Positions 9,175 to 18,222 are shown, numbered from the stretch's first letter. The stretch is DNA of 64,000 nt from Streptomyces sp. 135 (GCF_020026305.1 NZ_CP075691.1:6014001-6078000), one strand, 5' to 3'. Made by a program: numbers and translations. The notes: generated by a model not told the origin, from the letters alone.

Positions 9175-10071
9175 TCACGACCGTACCCGGGGGCCCTGGT
9201 GCCGGGCCAGGAAGTCGTCGATCAGCCCGGCGATCTGCGTGGCGTGCGTCTCCAGGGCGAAGTGCCCGGTGGGCAGCAGGTGCACCTCGGCCTCCGGGAG
9301 GTCGCGGAGGAAGGCGAGGGCGCCGTGTGGCACGAAGATCTCGTCGTGGGCGCCCCAGGCCGCGAGCAGCGGGACCCGGGAGGTGCGGAAGTACTCCTGG
9401 AACGCCGGGTACAGGCCGATGTTGGCGCCGTAGTCGCCGATGAGCGCGAGCTGGATCGCGTCCTGGCCCTCGCGTGCCATCAGCGCCGCGTCGTGGTGCC
9501 AGGCGTCGGGGTTCAGCAGGCTCGGGTCGGGGACGCCGTGCGTGTACTGCCACGTGATGCCCTCCAGGGAACGGATCTCCCGGATGGGCGCGGCGGTCTT
9601 CTCGTTCGGGTCCGCGATGTAGGCGAGGACCGGCGCCCAGGCCTCGGCGCCGAGGCCTTCCTCGTACGCGTTGCCGTTCTGCGTGACGATCGCGGTGACA
9701 CGCTCGGGGTGGGCGAGCGCGAGGCGCAGGCCGATCGGGGCGCCGTAGTCCTGGACGTACAGCGCGAAGCGGTCAAGACCTGCGGCGTCGGCGAACTCGG
9801 CGGTCACCTCGGCGAGTTCGGCGAAGGTGTACGTGAACTCGTCGGCGGCCGGCGCCGCCGAGCGGCCGAAGCCGATGTGGTCGGGGGCGATGACGCGGTA
9901 GCGGTGGGAGAGCAGCGGGATGAGGTCCCGGAACATGTGCGAGCTGGTCGGGAAGCCGTGCAGCAGGAGGAGGGCGGGGGCGTCGGCGGGGCCTGCCTCG
10001 CGGTAGGCGATCTCGTGGCCCCGGACGGTCGTGGAGCGGTAGTGGGTGCGGTTCCGGTGCGCGCTGCTCAT
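9175..10071 (-). CDS. Alpha/beta hydrolase (haloalkane dehalogenase/epoxide hydrolase-like)
   Basis: A 298-residue hydrolase with the LLLHGFPTSSHMFRDLI oxyanion region. The nucleophile elbow has Asp (LYVQDYGAPIGL) rather than Ser, as in dehalogenases and epoxide hydrolases, and there is a C-terminal His (PTGHFALETH). Substrate unknown. It starts at the ATG at 10071, preceded by AGGGG, and is the first gene of an operon with the beta-lactamase. Confidence 0.85.
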   Translation of the reverse strand: MSSAHRNRTHYRSTTVRGHEIAYREAGPADAPALLLLHGFPTSSHMFRDLIPLLSHRYRVIAPDHIGFGRSAAPAADEFTYTFAELAEVTAEFADAAGLDRFALYVQDYGAPIGLRLALAHPERVTAIVTQNGNAYEEGLGAEAWAPVLAYIADPNEKTAAPIREIRSLEGITWQYTHGVPDPSLLNPDAWHHDAALMAREGQDAIQLALIGDYGANIGLYPAFQEYFRTSRVPLLAAWGAHDEIFVPHGALAFLRDLPEAEVHLLPTGHFALETHATQIAGLIDDFLARHQGPRVRS

Positions 10072-10176
10072 CTCTAACCCCTGAAATGCGCTTTGGTGGT
10101 TGGCGTGGGGCGAGTAGAGCACGCGAACACCTAACCGGTCAATGTGTTGTGAGCGGTTAGTGGACGTGGGGGAGGG

Positions 10177-10539
10177 TCAGTGGGTCCGGCCCGCCGCCGT
10201 GATGACCTCGTCCAGTACCTCGCGGGCCCGCAGCAGGTCCTCCACCTGGCGGTCGATCCTCGCGCGTTCCTGGGTCAGCTCGTCGACCAGCCACGGCGTC
10301 GCCTTCTCCGAGGGGCCGCCGTCCTGGTCCCGCATGCAGGGCAGGAGTTGGACGATCTTCGCGCTGGACAGGCCCGCCGCGAACAGCTCCTGGATGTGGA
10401 CGACCCGGTCCACCGCGCTCTCGGGGTAGTCGCGGTGGCCGCCCGGGGTACGGTCCGCGTGCAGCAGCCCCTGCTTCTCGTAGTAGCGCAGCGAACGCTC
10501 GCTCACGGCGGTGCGCTTCGCCAGCTCGCCGATTCTCAT
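10177..10539 (-). CDS. MerR-family transcriptional regulator
   Basis: About 120 residues. The N-terminal winged helix (MRIGELAKRTAVSERSLRYYE, then GHRDYPE) is followed by a coiled-coil dimerisation helix ending in a short tail. No metal-binding cysteine pair is seen. The start is set at the canonical MRIGEL (10539) with GGAGG upstream; an in-frame start six codons earlier is possible. It is divergent from the old yellow enzyme gene and probably controls it and itself. Confidence 0.9.
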   Translation of the reverse strand: MRIGELAKRTAVSERSLRYYEKQGLLHADRTPGGHRDYPESAVDRVVHIQELFAAGLSSAKIVQLLPCMRDQDGGPSEKATPWLVDELTQERARIDRQVEDLLRAREVLDEVITAAGRTH

Positions 10540-10557
10540 CCTCGCGGACCTCCGCAC

Positions 10558-10589
10558 TTGAAACTCACACCGGTGTCAACTTCTACCGT
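10558..10589 (+). promoter_or_regulatory. MerR-type promoter/operator of the alkene reductase gene
   Basis: A -35 element TTGAAA (10558-10563) and -10 TACCGT (10584-10589) are separated by 20 bp, the long spacer typical of MerR-activated promoters. The spacer is centred on the perfect palindrome ACACCGGTGT. The downstream ATG is only 7 bases after the -10 and has no ribosome site, so the mRNA is probably leaderless. Confidence 0.65.
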
Positions 10590-10595
10590 TCCGGC

Positions 10596-11747
10596 ATGAC
10601 GAACACCACGCTTCTCGAGCCCTATTCCGCAGGCCCCCTCGGCCTTCTCCCCAACCGCATGGTGATGGCCCCCATGACCAGGCTGCGGGCGACCGCCGAC
10701 GGCACGCCGCTGCCGGTCGTCGCCGACTACTACGCCCAGCGTGCGAGCGCCGGCCTCATCGTCACCGAGGGCATCTGGCCCAGCAGCCGCGGCCAGAGCG
10801 GCTGGCGCTACCCGGGGCTGGAGACCGCCGCGCACATCGAGGGCTGGCGGCGCGTCACCGACGCCGTGCACGCCGCGGGCGGCCGGATATACGCCCAGCT
10901 GATGCACGGCGGCCGTCACGGCCACCCGCTGTCCCGCGTCGACGGTGACGTGCCCGCCGCGCCGTCCGCCGTGCTCGTGGACCCGAGCCCCGTGCACGTG
11001 CCCGGACACCGCAAGGCCGACGCCGTCACGCCGCGCGAGATGACCCGGGACGACATCCACACGGCCGTGCGGGACTTCGTGGCCGCCGCCCGCAACGCCA
11101 TCGCGGCGGGCTTCGACGGAGTCGAACTGCACGGCGCCAACAGCTACTTGATCCACCAGTTCCTCGCGGACAACAGCAACCTCCGCGACGACGAGTACGG
11201 CAGGGGCTCCATCGCCGACCGCATCCGCTTCGCCGTCGAGGTGGTGCGCGCGGTGGCCGACGCCATCGGCGCCGCACGGCTCGGGCTGCGCCTGTCGCCC
11301 GGCAACCCGCAGTTCGGCATGGCGGAGGCCGACCCCGGCCCGGTCTACAGCGCGCTGCTCGACGAGCTCGACGGGCTCGGTCTCGCCTACCTCCACCTCA
11401 CCGACAACGACCGCTACCCGGCCCTCGCCGACCTGCGCCCCCGCTGGCACGGCCTCCTCATCGCCAACGTCGGCGAGAACGGCGACCCCACGACGCGGGA
11501 GGCGGGCGAGGCCCTGCTCGCGTCCGGGGTCGCCGACCTCGTCTCGTACGGGCGGGGGTTCATCTCCAACCCCGACCTGCCGGCGCGGTTCGCGGCCGGC
11601 GCGGCCCTCCGGCCGATCGACGAGGCGCACCTGTACGCGGAGGGCGCCGAGGGCTACACCGACTACCCCACCCTCGCCCAGGAGAGCCGGCTCGTATCCG
11701 CTCAGGCCTCCGCTCAGACCTCCGCTCAGACCTCGATGAGCACCTGA
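10596..11747 (+). CDS. Alkene reductase, old yellow enzyme family
   Basis: A 383-residue FMN-dependent ene-reductase of the NemA/OPR type. It has the N-terminal barrel motif NRMVMAPMTRLRA, the active-site pair in GVELHGANSYLIHQFL, and the phosphate-binding GRGFISNPDLPARF. It reduces activated C=C bonds of electrophiles or nitroesters. The last residues are a short Ala-Gln-Thr-Ser repeat, and the 3' end overlaps the convergent nitroreductase by 22 bp. Regulated by the divergent MerR protein. Confidence 0.93.
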   Translation: MTNTTLLEPYSAGPLGLLPNRMVMAPMTRLRATADGTPLPVVADYYAQRASAGLIVTEGIWPSSRGQSGWRYPGLETAAHIEGWRRVTDAVHAAGGRIYAQLMHGGRHGHPLSRVDGDVPAAPSAVLVDPSPVHVPGHRKADAVTPREMTRDDIHTAVRDFVAAARNAIAAGFDGVELHGANSYLIHQFLADNSNLRDDEYGRGSIADRIRFAVEVVRAVADAIGAARLGLRLSPGNPQFGMAEADPGPVYSALLDELDGLGLAYLHLTDNDRYPALADLRPRWHGLLIANVGENGDPTTREAGEALLASGVADLVSYGRGFISNPDLPARFAAGAALRPIDEAHLYAEGAEGYTDYPTLAQESRLVSAQASAQTSAQTSMST

Positions 11748-12433
11748 TCGAGCGACTTGCGCACCAGGTCGGGGACCTGGCAGTCCGGCGCCGGATACCC
11801 GACGGGGATCACCGCGAACGCCTTCTCGTTCTCGGGGCGGCCGAGCACCTGGGACAGGAACCGCATCGGGCTCGGCGTGTGGATCAGCGCGGCGAGGCCG
11901 GACAGATGCAGGGCGGACAGCAGCATCCCGACCGCGATGCCGACCGACTCGTCCACGTAGTAGTGCTTGTGCTTGGTGCCGTCCTCGCCCAGCCAGTACC
12001 GCTGCTGGAAGACGACGATCAGCGCGGGCGCGTCCGTCAGGTGCGGCTTCACCTCGTCCGTGCCGAGGGGCCGCAGGGCCGCCAGCCACTCCTCGCCGAG
12101 CCGCCCGTCATACGAGACGCGCTCCTCGTGCTCGGCGGCCTCGCGGATGCGGCGGCGGACATCGGGGTCCTGGACGAGGACGAACGTCCACGGCTGCTGG
12201 TGCGCCCCGGACGGCGCCGTCGCCGCGCACGCGATGGCGTCCCGCACCACCTGCGCGGGCACCGGGTCCGGGGCGAACTGCCGCACCGTGCGCCGCTCTT
12301 GCATCCGCTTCCGCAACTCCGCCGCCCGATCCAGGGATTGGGCCTCGGGCATCCGCACGGGCCGGTACGGCACGGAGCGGTAGGGCTCGCCATGGATGGG
12401 GGTCCACTCTCGTTGCTGCTCGGTCTCAGGCAT
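11726..12433 (-). CDS. Nitroreductase-family oxidoreductase
   Basis: A 235-residue FMN enzyme. RRTVRQFAPDPVP and CAATAPSGAHQQPW are the flavin-binding signatures; GRPENEKAFAVIPVGYPAPDC closes the fold. The start at 12433 (MPETEQQ) gives the usual length. It may act with the neighbouring ene-reductase on electrophilic or nitro compounds, but that link rests on position only. Confidence 0.88.
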   Translation of the reverse strand: MPETEQQREWTPIHGEPYRSVPYRPVRMPEAQSLDRAAELRKRMQERRTVRQFAPDPVPAQVVRDAIACAATAPSGAHQQPWTFVLVQDPDVRRRIREAAEHEERVSYDGRLGEEWLAALRPLGTDEVKPHLTDAPALIVVFQQRYWLGEDGTKHKHYYVDESVGIAVGMLLSALHLSGLAALIHTPSPMRFLSQVLGRPENEKAFAVIPVGYPAPDCQVPDLVRKSLDQVLIEV

Positions 12434-12511
12434 GCGTCCGATTCTGCTGCGGGCACCGGCCTCCGCGCCATGGTGCAGACCAATCAGATCCGGGCTGAGT
12501 ACGGTGGGAAG

Positions 12512-13045
12512 GTGACGGAGAACTCCCTGCGTACCGCCCACACCAGCGACCTGACCGCCGCCGACCTGCGCGCCGCCCGCGCTCTGCTCGACGAGGCCTT
12601 CGACGGCGACTTCAGCGACCAGGACTGGGACCACGGCCTCGGCGGCGTGCACGCCCTGGTCCACGACGGCGCGGGCACACTGCTCGCGCACGGCTCCGTG
12701 GTGCAGCGGCGGATCCTGCACAACGGCCGCTCCCTGCGCGTCGGTTACGTGGAAGCGGTCGCCGTCCGCCCCGGCCTGCGGCGGCAGGGGCTCGGCGGCC
12801 AGGTGATGGGCGCACTGGAACGCGTCATCGACAAGGCGTACGCGATGGGCGCCCTGTCGGCGTCCGACGAGGGGGAGCGGCTCTACCTCGCGCGCGGCTG
12901 GCAGCGGTGGAAGGGTCGGGTCGGCACGCTCGGCCCGGCGGGCGCGCTCCACCTGCCGGACGAGGACCCGCCGCTGCTGTGGGGCGCCGGCCTCGACCCC
13001 GCGCACGAGCTCCTCATCGACTGGCGTGACGGAGACGTGTTCTGA
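12512..13045 (+). CDS. GNAT acetyltransferase resembling aminoglycoside 2'-N-acetyltransferase AAC(2')-I
   Basis: A 177-residue acetyltransferase. FDGDFSDQDWDHGLGGVHALV, GYVEAVAVRPGLRRQGLG (acetyl-CoA loop), GALSASDEGERLYLARGW and the terminal DWRDGDVF match the chromosomal AAC(2')-I proteins of mycobacteria as I remember them. Those proteins acetylate gentamicin/tobramycin-type drugs at the 2' amine; here this is a homology inference. The GTG start at 12512 gives the family length; an ATG 14 codons upstream (12470) is possible. It is divergent from the nitroreductase. Confidence 0.82.
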   Translation: MTENSLRTAHTSDLTAADLRAARALLDEAFDGDFSDQDWDHGLGGVHALVHDGAGTLLAHGSVVQRRILHNGRSLRVGYVEAVAVRPGLRRQGLGGQVMGALERVIDKAYAMGALSASDEGERLYLARGWQRWKGRVGTLGPAGALHLPDEDPPLLWGAGLDPAHELLIDWRDGDVF

Positions 13046-13060
13046 CCACCCGCGGCCGCG

Positions 13061-14065
13061 TCAGGCCTCGGCCCCGGCCGCGCGGACGATCATCTTCCCT
13101 TGGTTCTCGCCCCGCAGCATCCCGAGGAACGCGTCCACGATCCGGTCGAACCCCTCGACCACCGTCTCGTCGAGCGCGACCCGGCCGCTCCGCAGATGCG
13201 GCACCACGAACCCGTACAACTCCTCCTGGAGATGCGGGTAGTCGCGGACCAGGAAGCCCTCCATGCGCAGGCTCTTCTCGACGATGTCGGGGAGGTTGCG
13301 CAGCGCGTACGGCGTGCCCGTCGCGTTGTACTGCGCGATCGTGCCGACGCGTACGATCCGCCCGCGCTCGCGCAGCGCGGAGATCGCCGCCTCCAGCTGC
13401 TCGCCGCCCACGTTGTCCACGTACACGTCGATGCCGTCGGGCACGGCCTCGGCGAGGAGGCCGGCGGCCGGTCCCGAGCGGTGGTCGAAGACCGCGTCGT
13501 AGCCGACGTGTTCGGTGAGGTACGCCGCCTTCGCCGCCGAACCGGCGCTGCCGACGAGCCGTCCCGCGCCCATGAGGCGGGCCAGGCGCCCGGTCGCCGT
13601 GCCGACGCCACCCGCCGCGGCGAAGACGAACAGGTCCTGGCCCTCGCGCAGTTCGGCGATGCGGGTGAGGCCGACGTACGCCGTCAGGCCGGTGCCGCCG
13701 AGGATGCCCAGATACGCGGTCAGGGGCACGCCCTCGAAGCGGGGGCGGCGCCGCACCTCGTCCGGCTTCACCACGGAGTGCGTACGCCAGCCCTGCCGGT
13801 GGAAGACGATCTCCCCCTCGGTGAGGGCCGGGTCGCGGGAGGCGACGACACGGCCGATGGTGCGGCCCTCCAGCGGGGCGTTCAGCGCGAAGTCGCCGTC
13901 CATCATCTCGCGGTGGTAGGGGTCGACGGACCAGTAGAGGTTCTCGACGAGGGCGGTGCCCGGGGCGGGCGCGGGCAGCGGGGACTCCACGAACGCGAAG
14001 TGGGCGGCGGTGGGGAAGCCGTGGGGGCGGGCGGTCTGGTGCACGGTGAGCGCGGTCTCGGTCAT
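13061..14065 (-). CDS. NADP-dependent MDR oxidoreductase (leukotriene B4/prostaglandin reductase-like)
   Basis: A 334-residue zinc-independent medium-chain reductase. Its Rossmann motif is AAAGGVGTATGRLA, and the 2-alkenal reductase signatures include YVDNVGGEQLEAAI. Such enzymes reduce alpha,beta-unsaturated ketones or aldehydes with NADPH. The start at 14065 (MTETAL) is chosen over an upstream frame extension lacking conserved sequence. It is divergent from a LysR-type regulator 101 bp away, its likely controller. Confidence 0.9.
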   Translation of the reverse strand: MTETALTVHQTARPHGFPTAAHFAFVESPLPAPAPGTALVENLYWSVDPYHREMMDGDFALNAPLEGRTIGRVVASRDPALTEGEIVFHRQGWRTHSVVKPDEVRRRPRFEGVPLTAYLGILGGTGLTAYVGLTRIAELREGQDLFVFAAAGGVGTATGRLARLMGAGRLVGSAGSAAKAAYLTEHVGYDAVFDHRSGPAAGLLAEAVPDGIDVYVDNVGGEQLEAAISALRERGRIVRVGTIAQYNATGTPYALRNLPDIVEKSLRMEGFLVRDYPHLQEELYGFVVPHLRSGRVALDETVVEGFDRIVDAFLGMLRGENQGKMIVRAAGAEA

Positions 14066-14166
14066 GTCCGTGACCGTAGGCAGGAATGCGGGGCTCGGGC
14101 AGAGGGTTGCGCTCATGGAACGCCCTGATCCATGAAGGGCCCTCATAGAAGCAGGTGGGAGCCCTG

Positions 14167-15054
14167 ATGGACGCCGCGTACACCGCCGCCGACCTCGCCC
14201 CGCACGAGCTGCGCGTCCTGGCCGCCGTGGACCGCGAGCGCGGGTTCTCCTCCGCCGCGCGGGCCCTCGGCCTCACCCAGTCCGCCGTCTCGCACTCCAT
14301 CCGCGGCACGGAACGCAAGGTCGGCGCCGTGCTCTTCGAGCGGGGCCGCAAGGGGGCGACGCCCACGGCCGCCGGAGCCGTCGCCGCCGCCTACGCCCGG
14401 CGCGTCCTGCGGCTGCTCGACACCCTGGTGACGGAGGCGCGCGGCGCCGAGAGGGGCGTCGTCGAGGGCCCCCTGCGCATCGCCGCCTTCCGCAGCGCGG
14501 CCCTGCACCTGCTCCCGGCCGCCCTGGAGCGCCTCGCCGCCCGCCACCCCGGCATCCGCCCGGAGGTCAGAGTCGTGCGCGAGCTGGGCGCGGGCACCGC
14601 CGGTGAGGTCGCCGAGGGCCGCGCCGACCTCGGCATCGCGACGCTCGGCGGCTCCTCGCCCGTGCCCGCCGGGCTCATCGGCGGCGTACTCCTCGACGAG
14701 CCGTACTCCCTCGTGCACCCGGCGGGCCATCCCGACCCGCGCTCCCTGCCGCTGGTGGACTGGCACGAGAACTGCGGGTCGTATACGCGCGCGTGGTGGG
14801 CCGGGCAGGACTGGATCCCGCGGGCGACCGTCCTGACGGAAGACGACGGCGCGGTGCTCTCGATGGTGGCCAACGGCCACGGCATGGCGATCATGCCCGC
14901 CCTCTCGCTGACCGGAGCGCCCGACTCCGTCGAGATCACCGACCTGGGGGCGGACCGCCCGACCCGCTCCGTCGGCTATGTCACCACCCCTGAGCTGGCC
15001 TCTTCCGTCGGAGTACGGGCCCTGATCCGCGAACTGAGAGCGGCGCACGCGTGA
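14167..15054 (+). CDS. LysR-family transcriptional regulator
   Basis: A 295-residue protein with the N-terminal winged helix (LRVLAAVDRERGFSSAARALGLTQSAVSHSI) and a LysR substrate-binding domain. ATG at 14167 has GGGAG 6 bases upstream. The intergenic region shared with the reductase gene holds an ATGA-GGGCCC-TCAT near-palindrome (14131-14145), a plausible operator. Inducer unknown. Confidence 0.88.
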   Translation: MDAAYTAADLAPHELRVLAAVDRERGFSSAARALGLTQSAVSHSIRGTERKVGAVLFERGRKGATPTAAGAVAAAYARRVLRLLDTLVTEARGAERGVVEGPLRIAAFRSAALHLLPAALERLAARHPGIRPEVRVVRELGAGTAGEVAEGRADLGIATLGGSSPVPAGLIGGVLLDEPYSLVHPAGHPDPRSLPLVDWHENCGSYTRAWWAGQDWIPRATVLTEDDGAVLSMVANGHGMAIMPALSLTGAPDSVEITDLGADRPTRSVGYVTTPELASSVGVRALIRELRAAHA

Positions 15055-15091
15055 AGCCCGTCTCAGATAGTAGGAAGCCCGAGTAATTGTG

Positions 15092-15250
15092 GAGACAGAC
15101 GCTCCGGCCTGCCTTAGCTTTGTAGGAGCCGAACGTCTCGCTCGATCAAGCGAATGGCGGTCGTGAGCCGGAGCCCAGCGCAGGCGAACCCTGCCGCTCC
15201 GCAGCTCCCCGTCGCTTGGGGGTTCCCCCACGCCCATTAGGCAGTGGGGG
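15092..15250 (+). other. Structured untranslated leader before a small protein gene
   Basis: The 242-bp gap after the LysR gene contains at least three hairpins on the plus strand. One is a two-part stem (GAGAC 15092 / GTCTC 15135 enclosing GCTCC 15101 / GGAGC 15125). A second is a short CGCT/AGCG stem. The third is a strong CCCCCAC...GTGGGGG stem (15225-15250) with an inner GCC/GGC pairing. No long T-run follows. I do not recognise a known riboswitch family. Confidence 0.45.
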
Positions 15251-15296
15251 AGTCTCGAAAATCTCCCTTTTCTTTGCTTCAAGGAGTGGATCTCCC

Positions 15297-15434
15297 ATGG
15301 CCGAGACGACCGTCCGCCGAGTCCGTCACACCTCCCGCAAGAGCGACTCCGAGCGCACCGAGCGCAAGAACGCCGCCCTGGCCCTCCAGCGCGCCCTCGA
15401 CCGCAGGGACAACGGCGGGGAGACGGGTCACTGA
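15297..15434 (+). CDS. 45-residue highly basic small protein
   Basis: Starts at ATG 15297 with a strong AAGGAGTGG site; sequence MAETTVRRVRHTSRKSDSER and onward, rich in Arg, Lys and Glu with no membrane segment. Probably a conserved Streptomyces small protein, function unknown; the charge would suit nucleic-acid or ribosome association, which is only a guess. Its last 7 bp overlap the convergent phosphatase gene, and its leader is strongly structured. Confidence 0.6.
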   Translation: MAETTVRRVRHTSRKSDSERTERKNAALALQRALDRRDNGGETGH

Positions 15435-17044
15435 GACCCGCGCGCCCCGCGTACGACCTCGAAGTGGTCGACGCGCTCGCCGCTCTCGGCGAGTGCGGAG
15501 ACCGAGAGCTTCGGGCGCGCGCCCGCGCTCACCTCCACCGCGAGGAACGAGAAACCGGTGTAGCGCACCCGTGACCACGCGACCTTCTCGGGGTCGGCCC
15601 GCCGCGACTTCGTCCAGCGGAAGGTCGCGATCTCGTCGCGATCGTGGACGTCGCCCTCGTAGCTGTCCTTCACCCCGGGGCCGAACTCGTAGAGGTCCTT
15701 GCCCGCGCCGCCCGCGGTGACGTACACGATGCCGTCGCGCGTCGGATCGGTCGACGCGCCGACCGGCACGGGCTTGCCGACCTCGCCGCCCTTGATGGCG
15801 TCGGTGCGTTCGTAGACGTGGTTGTGGCCGTTGACGACCAGGTCCACCTGGTGCTTCGTGAACAGCGGCAGCCACGCGTCGCGGACCCCGCCGTCGGAGG
15901 CGTGCCGCGACGTCGAGTAGGCGCAGTGGTGGAAGAAGACGACGACGAAGTCGACGCCGTCCTCCGTCCGCAGCTCGCCCAGCCGCTTGTCCAGCCAGGC
16001 GGTCTGCTTCCCGTCCGTGTAGCCCCGGTTGGCGGGGATCTCGTACGAGACGTCGTTGGCGTCCAGCGCGACGACGCCGACGTTGCCGTACGTGAAGGAG
16101 TACACGCCGGGCGCGCTCCGCGGGTCGAAGCCGTTCTCGGGGAGCGACCAGCGCGCGGACTGCCCGCCGTAGCCGTTCGGCGAGTACCACGCCTCCATGT
16201 CGTGGTTGCCGGTCGTCACCATCCACGGCACCGACTGCGCGACGGACTCCGTCTGGGCGAGGAAGGTGTCCCATACGCGCGCGTCATAGGTGTCCGAGTC
16301 CTTGCCGTGCCCGGTGGTGTCCGCGTAGCAGATGTCGCCCGCGTGCAGATGGAAGGCCGGGTTCTGACCCAGGATCACTTGGTCGTTGGCGAGCGCGTGA
16401 TAGCTGACGCCCTGGTCGCCGAAGGCCGTGAACACGAACTTCTCCGCCCGTGCGGGCGCCGTCCTGAACGAGCCGACCGTCGCCATCCGCTCGGGTGAGG
16501 CCGGGTCGAAGCCGTCGTGGCCGACGCCGTAGTAGTACGTCGTGCCGGGCTCCAGGCCGTCGAGCGCCGCGTGCAGGTAGTACTGCTCCACGGTCGGCAG
16601 CTTCTTGGAGAGCGAGGGCGTGTGCAGGTCGCGTACCTCCGCCTCGATCTTCTGGCTCAACTCCCAGGGCTTCGGGCCCACCCGCAGGTAAGGGGACTTG
16701 ACGGCGAGCGGCACCTGCCAGGAGACGCGCATCTGCGTCCTCGGGTCGGCCCCGAACGCCAGATGCCGGCCGAAGGGCGCGACCAGCTTGCCGTCGACCC
16801 GCACCGGGGCGGCCGGGGCGCTCGACGTGTGCGCGGCCGGCACGCCATGCCCGTACACGGTGCTCGAACTGCCCGTGAGCAGACCGGCGCCGGCCACCGT
16901 CCCCGCCGCCGCGAACGAACGGGCGAGCACCTTGCGTCGCGAGAGCTTGCCGCGCAGGTACTCGTGCTGCTCCGGCATGCTCATCCGGGCCGCCAGCCGC
17001 TCCGGAATGCCGAGGTTCGGAGTGCCGAGGTTCGGTGTGTCCAT
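15428..17044 (-). CDS. Purple acid phosphatase-like metallophosphoesterase, Tat-exported
   Basis: A 538-residue protein. A Tat signal (SRRKVLARSFAAAG) lies unusually far in, near residue 37. A fibronectin-like domain follows, then the dinuclear-metal motifs in order: FGDQG, GDICY, GNHD, FFHH and GHNHVYER. This is the purple acid phosphatase arrangement, so it should hydrolyse phosphate esters outside the cell. The N-terminus begins with a PNLGTPNLG duplication; a second start at MSMPEQHEYLRG is possible. Confidence 0.9.
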   Translation of the reverse strand: MDTPNLGTPNLGIPERLAARMSMPEQHEYLRGKLSRRKVLARSFAAAGTVAGAGLLTGSSSTVYGHGVPAAHTSSAPAAPVRVDGKLVAPFGRHLAFGADPRTQMRVSWQVPLAVKSPYLRVGPKPWELSQKIEAEVRDLHTPSLSKKLPTVEQYYLHAALDGLEPGTTYYYGVGHDGFDPASPERMATVGSFRTAPARAEKFVFTAFGDQGVSYHALANDQVILGQNPAFHLHAGDICYADTTGHGKDSDTYDARVWDTFLAQTESVAQSVPWMVTTGNHDMEAWYSPNGYGGQSARWSLPENGFDPRSAPGVYSFTYGNVGVVALDANDVSYEIPANRGYTDGKQTAWLDKRLGELRTEDGVDFVVVFFHHCAYSTSRHASDGGVRDAWLPLFTKHQVDLVVNGHNHVYERTDAIKGGEVGKPVPVGASTDPTRDGIVYVTAGGAGKDLYEFGPGVKDSYEGDVHDRDEIATFRWTKSRRADPEKVAWSRVRYTGFSFLAVEVSAGARPKLSVSALAESGERVDHFEVVRGARGSQ

Positions 17045-17172
17045 GGCAGGGAATTTCCCAGCGTCGCCCAACTCCCGCCACACATCGGAGTGAACAGAAC
17101 CTGTCTGCCGAGCAGATGTCCGCATGTCGGACAGCTCATGTCATCCCCTGGGACGAAGAGTAGGCTGCCCGC

Positions 17173-18222
17173 ATGTCGGCTAGCTCTCGCATCCTCAATC
17201 TCGCAGTGATCCCCGGTGACGGCATCGGCCAGGAAGTCGTGGCCCAGGGGCTCAAGGTCCTTGGCGCCGTCCTCCCGCCGGATGTGAAGCTGGAGACCAC
17301 GGAGTACGACTTCGGCGCCAAGCGGTACCACGCCACCGGTGAGACCCTCACCGACGCCGACGTCGAAGCCCTCAAGCGGCACGACGCGATCCTCCTCGGC
17401 GCGATCGGCGACCCCTCGGTCCCCTCCGGTGTCCTGGAGCGCGGCTTCCTGCTGAAGCTCCGCTTCCTCTTCGACCACCACGTGAACCTGCGGCCCTCGA
17501 AGCTGCTCCCGGGGGTCGCGACCCCGCTCAAGGGCCAGCCCGAGATCGACTTCATCGTCGTACGCGAGGGCACCGAGGGCCCCTACACCGGCAACGGCGG
17601 GTCGATCCGCACCGGGACGCCGCACGAGGTCGCCACCGAGGTCTCCGTCAACACCGCCTTCGGCGTGGAGCGCGTGGTCCGCGACGCCTTCGCCCGCGCG
17701 CAGGCCCGCCCGCGCAAGAAGCTGACGCTGGTCCACAAGAACAACGTCCTCGCCTACGCCGGACACCTGTGGACGAACGTCTTCAATAAGGTGGCCAAGG
17801 AGTTCCCCGAGGTCACCACCGACTACATCCACGTCGACGCCGCGACGATCTACCTGGTCACCGACCCCGGCCGCTTCGACGTGATCGTCACCGACAACCT
17901 CTTCGGCGACATCATCACCGACCTCGCCGCGGCCGTCTCCGGCGGCATCGGCGTCGCGGCCTCCGGCAACATCAACCCGAGCCGCGAGTTCCCGTCCATG
18001 TTCGAGCCCGTGCACGGCTCGGCGCCGGACATCGCGGGCCAGGGCAAGGCCGACCCCTCGGCCACCGTCCTCTCCGTCGCCCTCCTGCTGCGCCACCTCG
18101 GGTACGAGCCCGAGGCCGCCCGCATCGAGGCCGCCGTCTCCGCGGACCTCGCCGAGCGCGGGGAGAGCGTGCGCAGCACCGAGCAGATCGGCGACGCGCT
18201 CGCCGTACGAGTAGCGGGCTGA
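17173..18222 (+). CDS. leuB: 3-isopropylmalate dehydrogenase
   Basis: A 349-residue decarboxylating dehydrogenase of leucine synthesis. Signatures: PGDGIGQEVV at the N-terminus, VREGTEGPYTGNGG, the Lys in KNNVLAYAGHLW, and NLFGDIITDLAAAVSGGIGVAASGNINP for Mg/NAD binding. It is followed by a strong terminator and then by ilvE in the same direction, so the two are probably separate transcripts in the same pathway. Confidence 0.96.
   Translation: MSASSRILNLAVIPGDGIGQEVVAQGLKVLGAVLPPDVKLETTEYDFGAKRYHATGETLTDADVEALKRHDAILLGAIGDPSVPSGVLERGFLLKLRFLFDHHVNLRPSKLLPGVATPLKGQPEIDFIVVREGTEGPYTGNGGSIRTGTPHEVATEVSVNTAFGVERVVRDAFARAQARPRKKLTLVHKNNVLAYAGHLWTNVFNKVAKEFPEVTTDYIHVDAATIYLVTDPGRFDVIVTDNLFGDIITDLAAAVSGGIGVAASGNINPSREFPSMFEPVHGSAPDIAGQGKADPSATVLSVALLLRHLGYEPEAARIEAAVSADLAERGESVRSTEQIGDALAVRVAG

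Noticed and set aside
15092..15250. Cobalamin or other known riboswitch
   Set aside because: I could not find the B12-box consensus or other recognisable aptamer cores; kept only as an unassigned structured leader.
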